The notes under the pieces are model-generated. The model made no database searches and was not told where the DNA came from. It saw only the letters and a list, made by a program, of their open reading frames with translations. 64,000 bases of DNA from Natribacillus halophilus (lineage in GTDB: Bacteria; Bacillota; Bacilli; Bacillales; Marinococcaceae). The stretch lies in the NCBI RefSeq assembly GCF_900100185.1, contig NZ_FNEN01000004.1:160505-224504 (forward strand), read 5' to 3'. Of this stretch, positions 1 through 8,021 are shown in pieces. Each line of letters starts with the position of its first letter. The stretch's first letter is position 1. A program made the translations under genes and the position numbers.

Positions 1-1
1 A

Positions 2-670
2 GATATGACCCTGGCGCTCGTGGCCGACGGTATGGGTGGGCACAAAGCCGGGGATGTTGCGAGTCAAATGGTTATGGAGGCGTTGCGGGAAGCCTGGAAG
101 CAGCGTCCGCCGCAGCGAGGCGAGATCGACGCGTGGCTAAAGGCCGAAATTAAAAAAGCGAACTATGCCGTTTTTCAAAAATCGCTGGCAGACGACGCTT
201 TTAAAGGCATGGGGACGACGCTGGTGGCTTCAGTCATCTACGACAACGCCATGATCATCGCTCATGTGGGGGACAGCCGAGCCTATCGTTTTCACTCTTC
301 AACGTCGGAACAATTAACGAGTGACCATTCCCTCGTGAATGAAATGGTAAAAACGGGGCAACTGCCGTCCGAGGAAGCAGAAAATCACCCCCGAAAAAAT
401 GTGCTCACCCGTGCCCTTGGGACTGTAGAAGAGATCGACGTGGACATCAGCGAATTTGATTTTCCGGACACTGCGACGTTATTGCTTTGTTCGGATGGAC
501 TGAGCGATCGACTTGGACAAAAAGATATAGAAGAAACCTTGCGCAGCAAAAACACGGTTGCTGAAGCTGCCGATGCCCTCATACAGGCAGCGCTTGATCG
601 TGGCGGCGAAGACAACATCAGTCTCATCCTCGCTCACCGTGATATGAACGAGGAGGGGACCGATTCATGA
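2..670 (+). CDS. prpC: PP2C-type Ser/Thr protein phosphatase PrpC/Stp, 5'-truncated by window edge
   Basis: This is the C-terminal part of a metal-dependent PP2C phosphatase that removes phosphate from targets of the neighbouring kinase PrkC and from the kinase itself. The reading frame is open from the first bases of the window, so the real start lies outside; the first ATG seen (position 5) sits inside the conserved motif region and is not the start. Visible PP2C motifs in order are DGMGGH, GDSRAYRF, SDGLSDRL and DNISLI, which supply the metal-binding aspartates. About 20-25 N-terminal residues are missing compared with Bacillus PrpC. The stop overlaps the prkC start (ATGA), the usual translational coupling of this phosphatase/kinase pair. 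Confidence 0.95.
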   Translation, partial: DMTLALVADGMGGHKAGDVASQMVMEALREAWKQRPPQRGEIDAWLKAEIKKANYAVFQKSLADDAFKGMGTTLVASVIYDNAMIIAHVGDSRAYRFHSSTSEQLTSDHSLVNEMVKTGQLPSEEAENHPRKNVLTRALGTVEEIDVDISEFDFPDTATLLLCSDGLSDRLGQKDIEETLRSKNTVAEAADALIQAALDRGGEDNISLILAHRDMNEEGTDS

Positions 671-2619
671 TTGGCGAGCGTATCGATGGACGTTATGAGG
701 TGAAAGCCTATATCGGCGGCGGGATGGCCCATGTGTATCGTGCCCGCGACATCATTCTTGAACGGGACGTCGCTGTCAAGGTGCTGCAGCCCCAGCACGC
801 CGAGGATGACGAGTTTGTGCGGCGCTTTCAGCGGGAGGCGCGGGCAGCCACGAGCCTTGTGCATGCCAATGTCGTTGATATTTATGATTTGGGCGAAAAA
901 GACGGTCTTTTTTATATTGTCATGGAATATGTAGGAGGGAACACGCTAAAGGAAAAGATCGTAAACGAGGGGGCGCTGTCTTTTCCGGAAACGATGCGCA
1001 TTTTTTCCGAATTGGCAGTGGCGATTGCTTACGCTCATGACCAGGGTATTATTCATCGGGACCTGAAGCCGCAAAACATATTGCTTGATGAAGATGGAAG
1101 CGTGAAAGTGACTGATTTCGGGATTGCGCGCGCGTCTTCGGCAGCGACGATCACCCATACGAATTCAGTGCTCGGATCGGTTCATTACTTATCTCCGGAA
1201 CAGGCACGCGCGGGGACGCTGACAGCTAAAACGGATATATACGCCCTCGGGGTTATTCTTTTTGAAATGGTCACGGGTCTGCTTCCTTTTAATGCGGATT
1301 CGGCCGTTTCCATCGCGCTCAAGCACTTGCAGGAGCCCTTTCCGAATCCGGGCGACTTGCGCGCTGACTTGCCCGGGAGCATTAACAATATGATTCGGAA
1401 GGCGACAGCCAAAGACCCTTTGCGACGCTATGAGAATGTTGAAGAGATGCGGCAGGATGCAGAAACGGCTTTATTGCCGGAGCGGTTTCATGAACCGCCG
1501 ATAACTGTAGATGATAGTGATGAAGAGAGCACGCGGCCGATCCCCGCCGTTGGCCCCCATCAAGATGTCGAAGATACGAAAGTGGCGAATGGTGAAGGGG
1601 ACGAAGGAGCTTCTGAAGAAGAGCCCGGGGATGATGGAAAGGAAAAAAAGAAACGAAGGTTTTGGAAGATCGCAGGGCTTGCTCTCTTGCTGCTTCTGGC
1701 TATTATCGCCGCGTTTACGGTCGTTCCTGCCTTATTAAGCCCTGATGAGGCTGACGTTCCCGAGCTCGTCGGCTCCCAGGAAGAAGAGGCGACCACGCAG
1801 CTGGAGTCGTTGGGGCTGGAAGCTGATACCGAGTATGAATTTCATGATGTGGCAGAAGAAGGGGTTGTTTTCAATCAGGATCCGGACGCAGGTCGGACGG
1901 TGCTTGAAGGGCAAGCCGTGACACTGTTTGTGAGCGAAGGCCAGGAAACGGTGGAGATGCCTGACGTTGAAGGCTTACAGATTGAGCAAGCGGTTGAAGA
2001 GTTGGAAGACTTCGAGGATGTGGATGTCACCTCCGAACCAGCGGAGAATGTCGCTGCCGATTTAGTGATGGAACAAAATCCGAGTGCCGATCAAGAGGTC
2101 GTCCCCAATGAAACGACGGTGCAGCTCGTCTACAGTGAAACCCCGGAGATAACGCTTGAAGATTTAACCGGCACGACTCAGGAAGGCGTCGATAATTATT
2201 TGGAGTCGAACAACCTAAACGGTTCTTTCCAAACGAACCATTCCGATTCTGTACCGGAAGGGAGTGTCATCTCTCACGATCCCGGTCCGTATGATACCGT
2301 TGAAGAAGGCGATGAAATAAACTTTATCGTCTCTGATGGTCCGCCTCCGGAAGAGGAAGAAGAGGAGCCGGTGCAAACGGTGGAAGCGGTCATTCCCGTG
2401 GAAGTATCGGAAATGAATGATGATCAGGACGTTTTTGAGATTGAAATTGAATATGAAGATTCTACGACTGACGGAACCGAGGTCTACGAAGAAGAGGAAA
2501 TCACCTCATCGACGACGTATCGCGTCCCCCTTGAGGTCACCCCGGATACCGACGGGTCGTATACGTTGTATGTGAATGGGGATGAAGTGCAATCCAATTC
2601 ATTTTCATATGAAGACTGA
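667..2619 (+). CDS. prkC: Membrane Ser/Thr protein kinase PrkC with PASTA domains
   Basis: Hanks-type kinase that senses muropeptides or cell-wall state and controls growth and germination. The cytoplasmic kinase domain spans about residues 10-270, with the ATP lysine in AVKVL (K38), the catalytic HRDLKPQN (H130) and DFG (D150). A basic stop-transfer stretch KEKKKRR precedes one membrane helix near residues 332-354. The outside part has three PASTA repeats (roughly 360-555), followed by a very acidic region rich in Glu/Asp and an Ig-like tail. The 650 aa length matches the family. It overlaps the phosphatase gene by four bases and is followed after 18 bases by rsgA. The strongly acidic exterior fits a salt-adapted organism (inference). 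Confidence 0.97.
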   Translation: MIGERIDGRYEVKAYIGGGMAHVYRARDIILERDVAVKVLQPQHAEDDEFVRRFQREARAATSLVHANVVDIYDLGEKDGLFYIVMEYVGGNTLKEKIVNEGALSFPETMRIFSELAVAIAYAHDQGIIHRDLKPQNILLDEDGSVKVTDFGIARASSAATITHTNSVLGSVHYLSPEQARAGTLTAKTDIYALGVILFEMVTGLLPFNADSAVSIALKHLQEPFPNPGDLRADLPGSINNMIRKATAKDPLRRYENVEEMRQDAETALLPERFHEPPITVDDSDEESTRPIPAVGPHQDVEDTKVANGEGDEGASEEEPGDDGKEKKKRRFWKIAGLALLLLLAIIAAFTVVPALLSPDEADVPELVGSQEEEATTQLESLGLEADTEYEFHDVAEEGVVFNQDPDAGRTVLEGQAVTLFVSEGQETVEMPDVEGLQIEQAVEELEDFEDVDVTSEPAENVAADLVMEQNPSADQEVVPNETTVQLVYSETPEITLEDLTGTTQEGVDNYLESNNLNGSFQTNHSDSVPEGSVISHDPGPYDTVEEGDEINFIVSDGPPPEEEEEEPVQTVEAVIPVEVSEMNDDQDVFEIEIEYEDSTTDGTEVYEEEEITSSTTYRVPLEVTPDTDGSYTLYVNGDEVQSNSFSYED

Positions 2620-2637
2620 GTCATAAAAGGAGGTTCC

Positions 2638-3501
2638 ATGCAGGAAGGGCAAATTGTGAAAGCAGTCGGCGGTTTTTACGATGTGAAAAATGACGAGGGG
2701 ATTTTTAGGTGCCGAGCGCGCGGTTTATTCAGAAAACAAAATATCAAGCCATTGGTCGGCGATTACGTCGCGTTTGCAGATAACTACGTTCAAACAGTAG
2801 AGCCGCGCACGAACGAGCTGCACCGGCCGCCGATCGCCAATATCGATCAGGTTTTTCTTGTCTCCTCCATTACGAAGCCTGCCTTTTCGGCGTACTTGCT
2901 TGACCGCATCCTCGTCCACGTCGAGGCTTTGAATGTCGCGGCTGTCATTGTGGTCACGAAACAGGATATAGCGACAGCGGAAGACATGGACACATTTAAC
3001 GCTTATCGGAAAATATATGAAGATCTCGGCTATCCGGTGACCGTCGTCAGCAGGGATGATGATGAAGACCGGCGCACGTTATTGCCTTATATGTACGAGC
3101 GCGTGAGCGTTTTGGCCGGACAGTCCGGGGTAGGAAAATCCGCCCTTTTAAATCGACTCGCGCCCGAGTTGCAACTGGAAACCGGAGAGATATCCGAGGG
3201 GCTGGCCCGTGGAAAGCATACGACGAGACAAGTGGAATTGTTAAGTGTCGGCGGCGGACGCGTGGCCGATACCCCGGGCTTTAGCTCTCTCGATTTCACC
3301 GGCATCGAGCCGGCGTTGGTCCAGGATTGTTTTCCGGAAATTAGCGAAGCCAGAACAGAATGCAAGTATCGGGGCTGTACCCATCGAAAAGAGGACGGCT
3401 GTGGGGTGAAAGCGGCCGTTGAAAGAGCGGACATTGCGCGCAGCCGTTACGAGCATTACCGGCAATTTTTTAATGAAGTTGAAGAGAGCAGGAGGTATTA
3501 A
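2638..3501 (+). CDS. rsgA: Ribosome small subunit maturation GTPase RsgA
   Basis: Circularly permuted GTPase that binds the 30S subunit late in assembly. An N-terminal OB fold (about residues 1-65) is followed by G4 (TKQD, 106-109), G1 (GQSGVGKS, about 161-168) and G3 (DTPGF), the permuted order typical of RsgA/YjeQ. The C-terminal zinc site is visible as C242, C247, H249 and C255. Length 287 aa is normal. The ATG at 2638 follows a strong Shine-Dalgarno AGGAGG. The gene sits in the conserved prpC-prkC-rsgA-rpe order of Bacillaceae and is probably cotranscribed with its neighbours. Confidence 0.97.
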   Translation: MQEGQIVKAVGGFYDVKNDEGIFRCRARGLFRKQNIKPLVGDYVAFADNYVQTVEPRTNELHRPPIANIDQVFLVSSITKPAFSAYLLDRILVHVEALNVAAVIVVTKQDIATAEDMDTFNAYRKIYEDLGYPVTVVSRDDDEDRRTLLPYMYERVSVLAGQSGVGKSALLNRLAPELQLETGEISEGLARGKHTTRQVELLSVGGGRVADTPGFSSLDFTGIEPALVQDCFPEISEARTECKYRGCTHRKEDGCGVKAAVERADIARSRYEHYRQFFNEVEESRRY

Positions 3502-3504
3502 GCG

Positions 3505-4149
3505 ATGGTGAAAATAGCCCCTTCAATATTAGCAGCCGATTTTACGTCATTGAAAGAAGACATTGTATCGGTAGAAAACGCGGGAGCCGATATGATTCAT
3601 GTCGATGTGATGGATGGTCATTTCGTGCCCAACATTACGATCGGCCCGCTGATCGTGGAAGCGTCGCGACGTTCTACCTCGTTGCCGCTGGACGTTCATC
3701 TCATGATCGAACAGCCGGAAGCATTCATCCCGGCGTTTGTGCAGGCCGGCGCAGATATGGTGACCGTTCACGCGGAAACGTGCCCCCACTTACATAGAAC
3801 GATCCATTTGATCAAGGAGCAGGGCGCCCAGGCGGGGGTGGCGATTAACCCCCATACCCCTATCGAGGGGCTTAAGCATGTGCTGGAAGATATTGATTTG
3901 GTTTTGCTGATGACGGTTAATCCCGGCTTCGGAGGCCAATCATTTATCCACGGCGTCTTGGAAAAAATATCCTCTGTCGAAAAAATGGCCGCCGACGTGA
4001 ATAAAAACCTTTGGATCGAGGTGGACGGCGGGATTGATCAGGAGACGGCCGCGTTATGCAAACAAGCGGGCGCGAATCTTCTCGTCGCCGGCTCCTATGT
4101 ATTTAAACACGACGATCGTCGGGAAGCCATCGAGCGATTGCGGGGGTGA
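3505..4149 (+). CDS. rpe: Ribulose-phosphate 3-epimerase
   Basis: Interconverts D-ribulose 5-phosphate and D-xylulose 5-phosphate in the pentose phosphate pathway. The TIM-barrel signatures are clear: KIAPSILAADF at the N-terminus, HVDVMDGHFVPN with metal-binding His and Asp, LDVHLMI, MTVNPGFGGQ and VDGGI. At 214 aa it is full length. It starts three bases after the rsgA stop with an upstream GGAGG. In Bacillus subtilis thiN (thiamine pyrophosphokinase) follows rpe; here no thiN is present and about 275 non-coding bases lead to spoVM. Confidence 0.97.
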   Translation: MVKIAPSILAADFTSLKEDIVSVENAGADMIHVDVMDGHFVPNITIGPLIVEASRRSTSLPLDVHLMIEQPEAFIPAFVQAGADMVTVHAETCPHLHRTIHLIKEQGAQAGVAINPHTPIEGLKHVLEDIDLVLLMTVNPGFGGQSFIHGVLEKISSVEKMAADVNKNLWIEVDGGIDQETAALCKQAGANLLVAGSYVFKHDDRREAIERLRG

Positions 4150-4425
4150 AGGGCGTTCCGGCCAACAACAGTGAGCGTGGGATCACCCCGTCCGAGTGAA
4201 GCCAAAAACCGTGGATAGCGTCCGGCGAATGGCGCCACCCTAGCTCCTTCATGCCCCTGGCCGCGTTATTTTCGCCCTCCCTTCACCACGCCACAGTAAA
4301 TCCCCTTAAAATTCCTGAAAAAAATAATGTACTATTTCGGCTATGGTGAATATACATATAGAAGAATCCGTATGTGCCGTCACTGATTGTCCTTTCTTAA
4401 AGCTGGCCTTCAAGGAGGAATAGTA

Positions 4426-4506
4426 ATGAAATTTTATACGATCAAGCTGCCGAAATTTCTGGGAGGAGTTGTGCGCGCGGTTCTCAGTTCTTTTAAAAAA
4501 GAATGA
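4426..4506 (+). CDS. spoVM: Stage V sporulation peptide SpoVM (26 aa)
   Basis: A 26-codon gene encoding an amphipathic peptide that recognises the convex forespore membrane and anchors the SpoIVA coat basement layer. The translation (MKFYTIKLPK then FLGGVVRAVLSSFKKE) is nearly identical in pattern to B. subtilis SpoVM, including Pro9 and the Gly-Gly turn. An AAGGAGG ribosome binding site lies 8 bases upstream. A factor-independent terminator follows at once, so it is probably a monocistronic sporulation gene. The 276 bases between rpe and this gene hold no other ORF; an AT-rich stretch near 4322-4365 could house a sigma-E promoter but no convincing match was found. The gene is direct evidence for an endospore former. 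Confidence 0.93.
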   Translation: MKFYTIKLPKFLGGVVRAVLSSFKKE

Positions 4507-4518
4507 CAGAGAGAAGGA

Positions 4519-4546
4519 AAAAGCACCGTTGCGCCGGTGCTTTTTT
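4519..4546 (+). terminator. Terminator after spoVM
   Basis: Stem AGCACCG (4522-4528) pairs with CGGTGCT (4535-4541) around a 6-base loop and runs into a T tract (TTTTTT). It lies 15 bases after the spoVM stop. Confidence 0.85.
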
Positions 4547-4658
4547 CGGCAGGTAAGAAAGTATAAACCACTTTCTTATCTTGCATAAGCGCAACTAAGG
4601 CTTATCGCCTTAAAGGCATGGCGATGAGCCAAGTTTTCTTTAATTCCCGTCCCCCAGC

Positions 4659-4708
4659 AAAAAAAGCCGGCGGTCAGCGCTTTAAACGCGCGTGACTTTG
4701 CCGGCTTT
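4659..4708 (-). terminator. rpmB terminator that begins inside the coding sequence
   Basis: Read on the minus strand, AAAGCCGGC (ending near 4700) lies within the last codons of rpmB and pairs with GCCGGC at 4666-4671, just past the stop codon (4682-4684), followed by a run of seven T. The stop codon is in the loop. Coding end and terminator are therefore the same DNA. Confidence 0.75.
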
Positions 4709-4870
4709 CAATGCTTTCGTGGAGACATATTCACGTTTTGGCTTTCCGTTTACCATAATGCGAACTTTTTGTACGTTGGCGCCCCAGCGGCGTTTCGTTG
4801 CATTATTTGCGTGTGAACGTTTATTTCCGGATGAAGGACCGCGTCCGGTTACGACACATTTTCTTGACAT
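4682..4870 (-). CDS. rpmB: 50S ribosomal protein L28
   Basis: Large-subunit ribosomal protein of 62 aa, the normal bacterial size. Starts [20 protein letters not shown] and contains the conserved [16 protein letters not shown] block. Only one cysteine (C5) is present, so this is the zinc-free (C-minus) form of L28 rather than the four-cysteine form. It is transcribed divergently from the yloU-fakA operon, the usual Bacillus arrangement. A plausible sigma-A promoter lies at 4914-4943 on the minus strand. Confidence 0.97.
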   Translation of the reverse strand: MSRKCVVTGRGPSSGNKRSHANNATKRRWGANVQKVRIMVNGKPKREYVSTKALKAGKVTRV

Positions 4871-4913
4871 TAATATAACCCCCTTTATCTCGCTTCAGTC
4901 ATTACACCCCAAT

Positions 4914-4943
4914 ATATTAGCACATCGCGGGGCTTTATATCAA
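4914..4943 (-). promoter_or_regulatory. Probable sigma-A promoter of rpmB
   Basis: On the minus strand TTGATA (4938-4943) and TAATAT (4914-4919) are separated by 18 bases, about 45 bases upstream of the rpmB start. Confidence 0.55.
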
Positions 4944-4949
4944 TGCTCA

Positions 4950-4978
4950 TTGTTGGAAAAACAAAAATATAGTATGAT
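4950..4978 (+). promoter_or_regulatory. Probable sigma-A promoter of yloU-fakA
   Basis: TTGTTG (4950-4955) and TATGAT (4973-4978) are separated by exactly 17 bases, 42 bases upstream of the yloU start. It stands back to back with the rpmB promoter. Confidence 0.65.
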
Positions 4979-5020
4979 AACAGTAGTTCACCATGTTGAG
5001 GAATGAATAGGAGGATGGTT

Positions 5021-5383
5021 ATGGCTCTTGAAATGAATTCTCAATTGGGATCCATCGATATATCCAGGGAAGTGGTGTCCACCGTTGCCGGAGGGGCCGC
5101 CACCGATTGTTACGGCATTGTGGGGATGGCCTCACAAAAACAAATCAAGGACGGAATATCCGAACTCTTAAGAAGGGAAAATTTTTCTCGTGGTGTCGTC
5201 ATCCGTGAGATCGACGATGACCTTCATATCGATATGTACATTATTGTCAGTTATGGGACGAAGATATCGGAAGTGGCTTATAATGTGCAGACGAAAGTGA
5301 AGTATCAACTGGAACAAATGCTGGGACTTACAGTAGAATCTGTGAATATTTTTGTGCAGGGCGTGCGCGTAAGCAGCCCTTAG
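5021..5383 (+). CDS. yloU: Asp23/Gls24 family envelope stress protein (YloU)
   Basis: Small protein of the Asp23/Gls24 family, 120 aa. The conserved core EVVSTVAGGAATDCYGIVGMAS and the C-terminal ESVNIFVQGVRV block closely follow B. subtilis YloU. The start at 5021 was chosen because AGGAGG ends six bases before it; in-frame ATGs at 5003 and 5015 lie before or within that site. The gene is followed by fakA after about 20 bases, a conserved pairing, though the biochemical role of YloU is not firmly known. Confidence 0.92.
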   Translation: MALEMNSQLGSIDISREVVSTVAGGAATDCYGIVGMASQKQIKDGISELLRRENFSRGVVIREIDDDLHIDMYIIVSYGTKISEVAYNVQTKVKYQLEQMLGLTVESVNIFVQGVRVSSP

Positions 5384-5403
5384 TAAAACGGGGTGGATGA
5401 ACA

Positions 5404-7107
5404 GTGACGACGAATATTGACGGTGAAACGCTAATCGATATGTTTGCCGGTGGCGCACAAGCCCTTGACCGGCATGCTGAACGCGTTGATGCGTTAAACG
5501 TTTTTCCGGTACCGGACGGCGATACGGGAACCAATATGAGCTTGACGATCCGTTCCGGTGTAAAGGAGATGCGGGAAGGAGAGGATTTTCGGGCTCCGGA
5601 AGTGGCGAAACGCTTTTCCAAGGGCTTGCTGATGGGCGCACGCGGCAACTCGGGCGTTATCCTTTCCCAATTGTTTCGCGGTTTTACAAAAGGAATTGAA
5701 AAAAATGAAGTGGATGGGCATGCGTTCGCAGCCGCTTTTGAACATGGCGTCGATACCGCTTATCGCGCGGTCATGAAACCGGTGGAAGGGACGATGCTAA
5801 CGGTAGCCAAAGACGTTGCAAAAGCAGCGAAAAGAGAAGCGCGCAAGCATAACGATGTCGATGCCGTACTCACGGAAGTGATTGCTGAATCGAAGCGTTC
5901 TGTAGAACGAACTCCCGATTTACTCCCGGCCTTAAAGGAGGCTGACGTGGTTGATTCGGGCGGCCAGGGCCTGGTGCATATCTATGAAGGCATGCAGGCG
6001 GCCTTAAGAGGCGAGGCGACAGCCGAACCATTGCCCGAGCAACAGCCTTCGATGGATGAGCTCGTGCGAGATGAACATCATTATGTTCAGGGCGAAATGT
6101 CGGCAGAGGATATCGAGTTCGGCTATTGTACGGAACTTATGATCCGCTTTGACGAGGAGAAAACAAAAGAGAACCCATACAATGACGAAGATTTCCGCGA
6201 AGCGTTAAGTGCGTATGGAGATTCTTTGCTCGTCGTGAGCGATGAAGATTTACTCAAAATACATATTCATGCCGAACATCCTGGGTATGTGATGAACGAA
6301 GCACAAAAATACGGGGAACTCACTAACGTTAAAATTGAAAATATGCGGGAACAACACGCGGAGCTCTCTTCGATGCACGCGGAAGCGCAAAAAAACAAGC
6401 AAGAGGCTGCGGAGCAGGAGCCGCCCGGCGACGAACAGCAGGAGAAGCAAACGTATGCCTTCGTTGCTGTCACGATGGGCGGTGGGGTTGAAGAGTTATT
6501 TAAAAGTATCGGGGTCGACGTGATCATTGAAGGCGGCCAGACGATGAACCCCAGTACCGAGCAAATTTTTGAAACCATTAACCGTTTGCATGCCGACCAT
6601 GTTTTTATCATTCCCAATAACGGGAATATCGTTATGACGGCGCAACAGGCAGCTGACGAGTGTGAAGAGGTTGACGTTCGGGTGATTCCGACGAAATCCG
6701 TTCCCCAGGGTTTGGGGGCCATGTTCGCTTTTAATGAAGAGCAGGATGCAGAAACGAACGAACAGGCGATGAACGAGGGCCTTTCCGAGGTGAAAAGCGG
6801 GCAGGTGACGACGGCGATCCGTGACACCACCATTGAGGGTATTGAAATAAAAGAAAACGACTACATGGGCATTGTCGAAGATAACATCGTCAGTTCCGGA
6901 GAATCCCTGGAGCAAACGCTGCAAAAAGTCGCCGCATCCTTGATCGATGATGAGATTGAAATGGTCACCATTATCGTCGGCGAAGATGCGGACGAAGACT
7001 GTACACAAGCGCTCGTCGATCATATTGAGGACCAATATGATGAAGTGGAAACGGAAGTGCATGACGGCAAACAACCGCTCTATCATTATATTATCGCTGC
7101 CGAGTAA
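5404..7107 (+). CDS. fakA: Fatty acid kinase catalytic subunit FakA (DAK2 domain, YloV)
   Basis: ATP-dependent kinase that phosphorylates exogenous fatty acids presented by a FakB (DegV-type) carrier, giving acyl-phosphate for PlsY/PlsX. The N-terminal DAK2 domain (about residues 8-205) shows NVFPVPDGDTGTNMSLT with the Mg/ATP aspartates, GARGNSGVILSQLFRGF and VDSGGQGL. The middle and C-terminal parts form the FakA-specific domains. Length 567 aa is usual. The start is GTG at 5404. A glutamate/glutamine-rich linker lies near residues 315-350. A DegV-family gene follows at once, and plsX is encoded about 3.6 kb downstream, so lipid precursor genes cluster here. Confidence 0.95.
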   Translation: MTTNIDGETLIDMFAGGAQALDRHAERVDALNVFPVPDGDTGTNMSLTIRSGVKEMREGEDFRAPEVAKRFSKGLLMGARGNSGVILSQLFRGFTKGIEKNEVDGHAFAAAFEHGVDTAYRAVMKPVEGTMLTVAKDVAKAAKREARKHNDVDAVLTEVIAESKRSVERTPDLLPALKEADVVDSGGQGLVHIYEGMQAALRGEATAEPLPEQQPSMDELVRDEHHYVQGEMSAEDIEFGYCTELMIRFDEEKTKENPYNDEDFREALSAYGDSLLVVSDEDLLKIHIHAEHPGYVMNEAQKYGELTNVKIENMREQHAELSSMHAEAQKNKQEAAEQEPPGDEQQEKQTYAFVAVTMGGGVEELFKSIGVDVIIEGGQTMNPSTEQIFETINRLHADHVFIIPNNGNIVMTAQQAADECEEVDVRVIPTKSVPQGLGAMFAFNEEQDAETNEQAMNEGLSEVKSGQVTTAIRDTTIEGIEIKENDYMGIVEDNIVSSGESLEQTLQKVAASLIDDEIEMVTIIVGEDADEDCTQALVDHIEDQYDEVETEVHDGKQPLYHYIIAAE

Positions 7108-7130
7108 AAGCGAGGGGAGAGGGGATATAT

Positions 7131-7991
7131 ATGGCAAGCGTAAAAGTGGTCACCGACAGTACTGCTGATATACCGAAAGATTTGGTGGAAGCATTGGACA
7201 TTGCTGTCGTTCCGTTAAAAGTGAATTTCGGGGAAACGGAAACGTATACGGATGGGGAAACGTTAACGCCGTCAGGTTTTTACGAGAAGCTGCAAAACAG
7301 TGATGAGATACCTACGACCTCCCAACCGACACCGCATGATTTTGAAACGTTGTACCGTGAGCTGGCATCTGAGGATACGGTCATCTTTTCCATTCATTTA
7401 TCCGCGCAATTAAGCGGTACTTACCAGGCGGCCACGATCGCCGCGGAAGAAGTGGACACAAGCGTTGAAGTTATCGATTCCAAAGGGGCAAGCTACGCGT
7501 TCGGAATCATCGTGACCGATATCGCCCGCCTGGCTCAAAACGGAGCAAACAGCGATGAATGTCGGGAGCGACTGCAGCAGCTCATGCAGGATACGAGTGT
7601 TTTTTTCATGGTCGACACCCTCGACTATTTGCAAAAGAACGGCCGAATCGGCAAAGCATCGGCACTCGTAGGGTCCCTTCTTAAAATGAAACCGATCCTT
7701 TCGCTTACGGATGAAGGCGAAATCTATCCCTATGAAAAAGTACGCGGTCGGAAAAAAGCCTTTGACAGCATCGTGTCCCATCTTGAACAAACCTACGGAA
7801 ATCAGCCTGTGCAACTCGGCGTTATGCACGCGGTCGCCGGCGATACGGCCGAAACGATTACCGCACAAGTGCGGGAGAAACTTAATGTCGAGACGGAAGT
7901 GACAGCGGAAATCGGGGCCGTTGTCGGTGCCCATGTCGGTCCGGGAACGATAGCCGTTACAGTAGCTCCAGCAAAAAACGATGATCAATAA
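7131..7991 (+). CDS. DegV family fatty-acid-binding protein (probable FakB partner)
   Basis: DegV proteins bind a fatty acid in a buried tunnel and hand it to FakA. The sequence opens with KVVTDSTADIPKDL, then shows the TTSQPTP and IHLSAQLSGTYQ signatures and ends with the GAVVGAHVGPGTIAV block that caps the lipid head group. At 286 aa it is full length. It directly follows fakA (23 bases), which strengthens the FakB assignment; which chain length or saturation it prefers cannot be read from the sequence. Confidence 0.92.
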   Translation: MASVKVVTDSTADIPKDLVEALDIAVVPLKVNFGETETYTDGETLTPSGFYEKLQNSDEIPTTSQPTPHDFETLYRELASEDTVIFSIHLSAQLSGTYQAATIAAEEVDTSVEVIDSKGASYAFGIIVTDIARLAQNGANSDECRERLQQLMQDTSVFFMVDTLDYLQKNGRIGKASALVGSLLKMKPILSLTDEGEIYPYEKVRGRKKAFDSIVSHLEQTYGNQPVQLGVMHAVAGDTAETITAQVREKLNVETEVTAEIGAVVGAHVGPGTIAVTVAPAKNDDQ

Positions 7992-8021
7992 TTTTTCAAG
8001 CGAGGGGTTCCTGGAACAATC

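Noticed and set aside
4692..5006. A 104-codon + strand frame opposite rpmB
   Set aside because: It runs antisense through L28 and the divergent promoters; no start signal or family.
6267..6833. Serine/cysteine-rich minus-strand frame inside fakA
   Set aside because: Composition is the mirror of an acidic coding strand; no ribosome site or homology.
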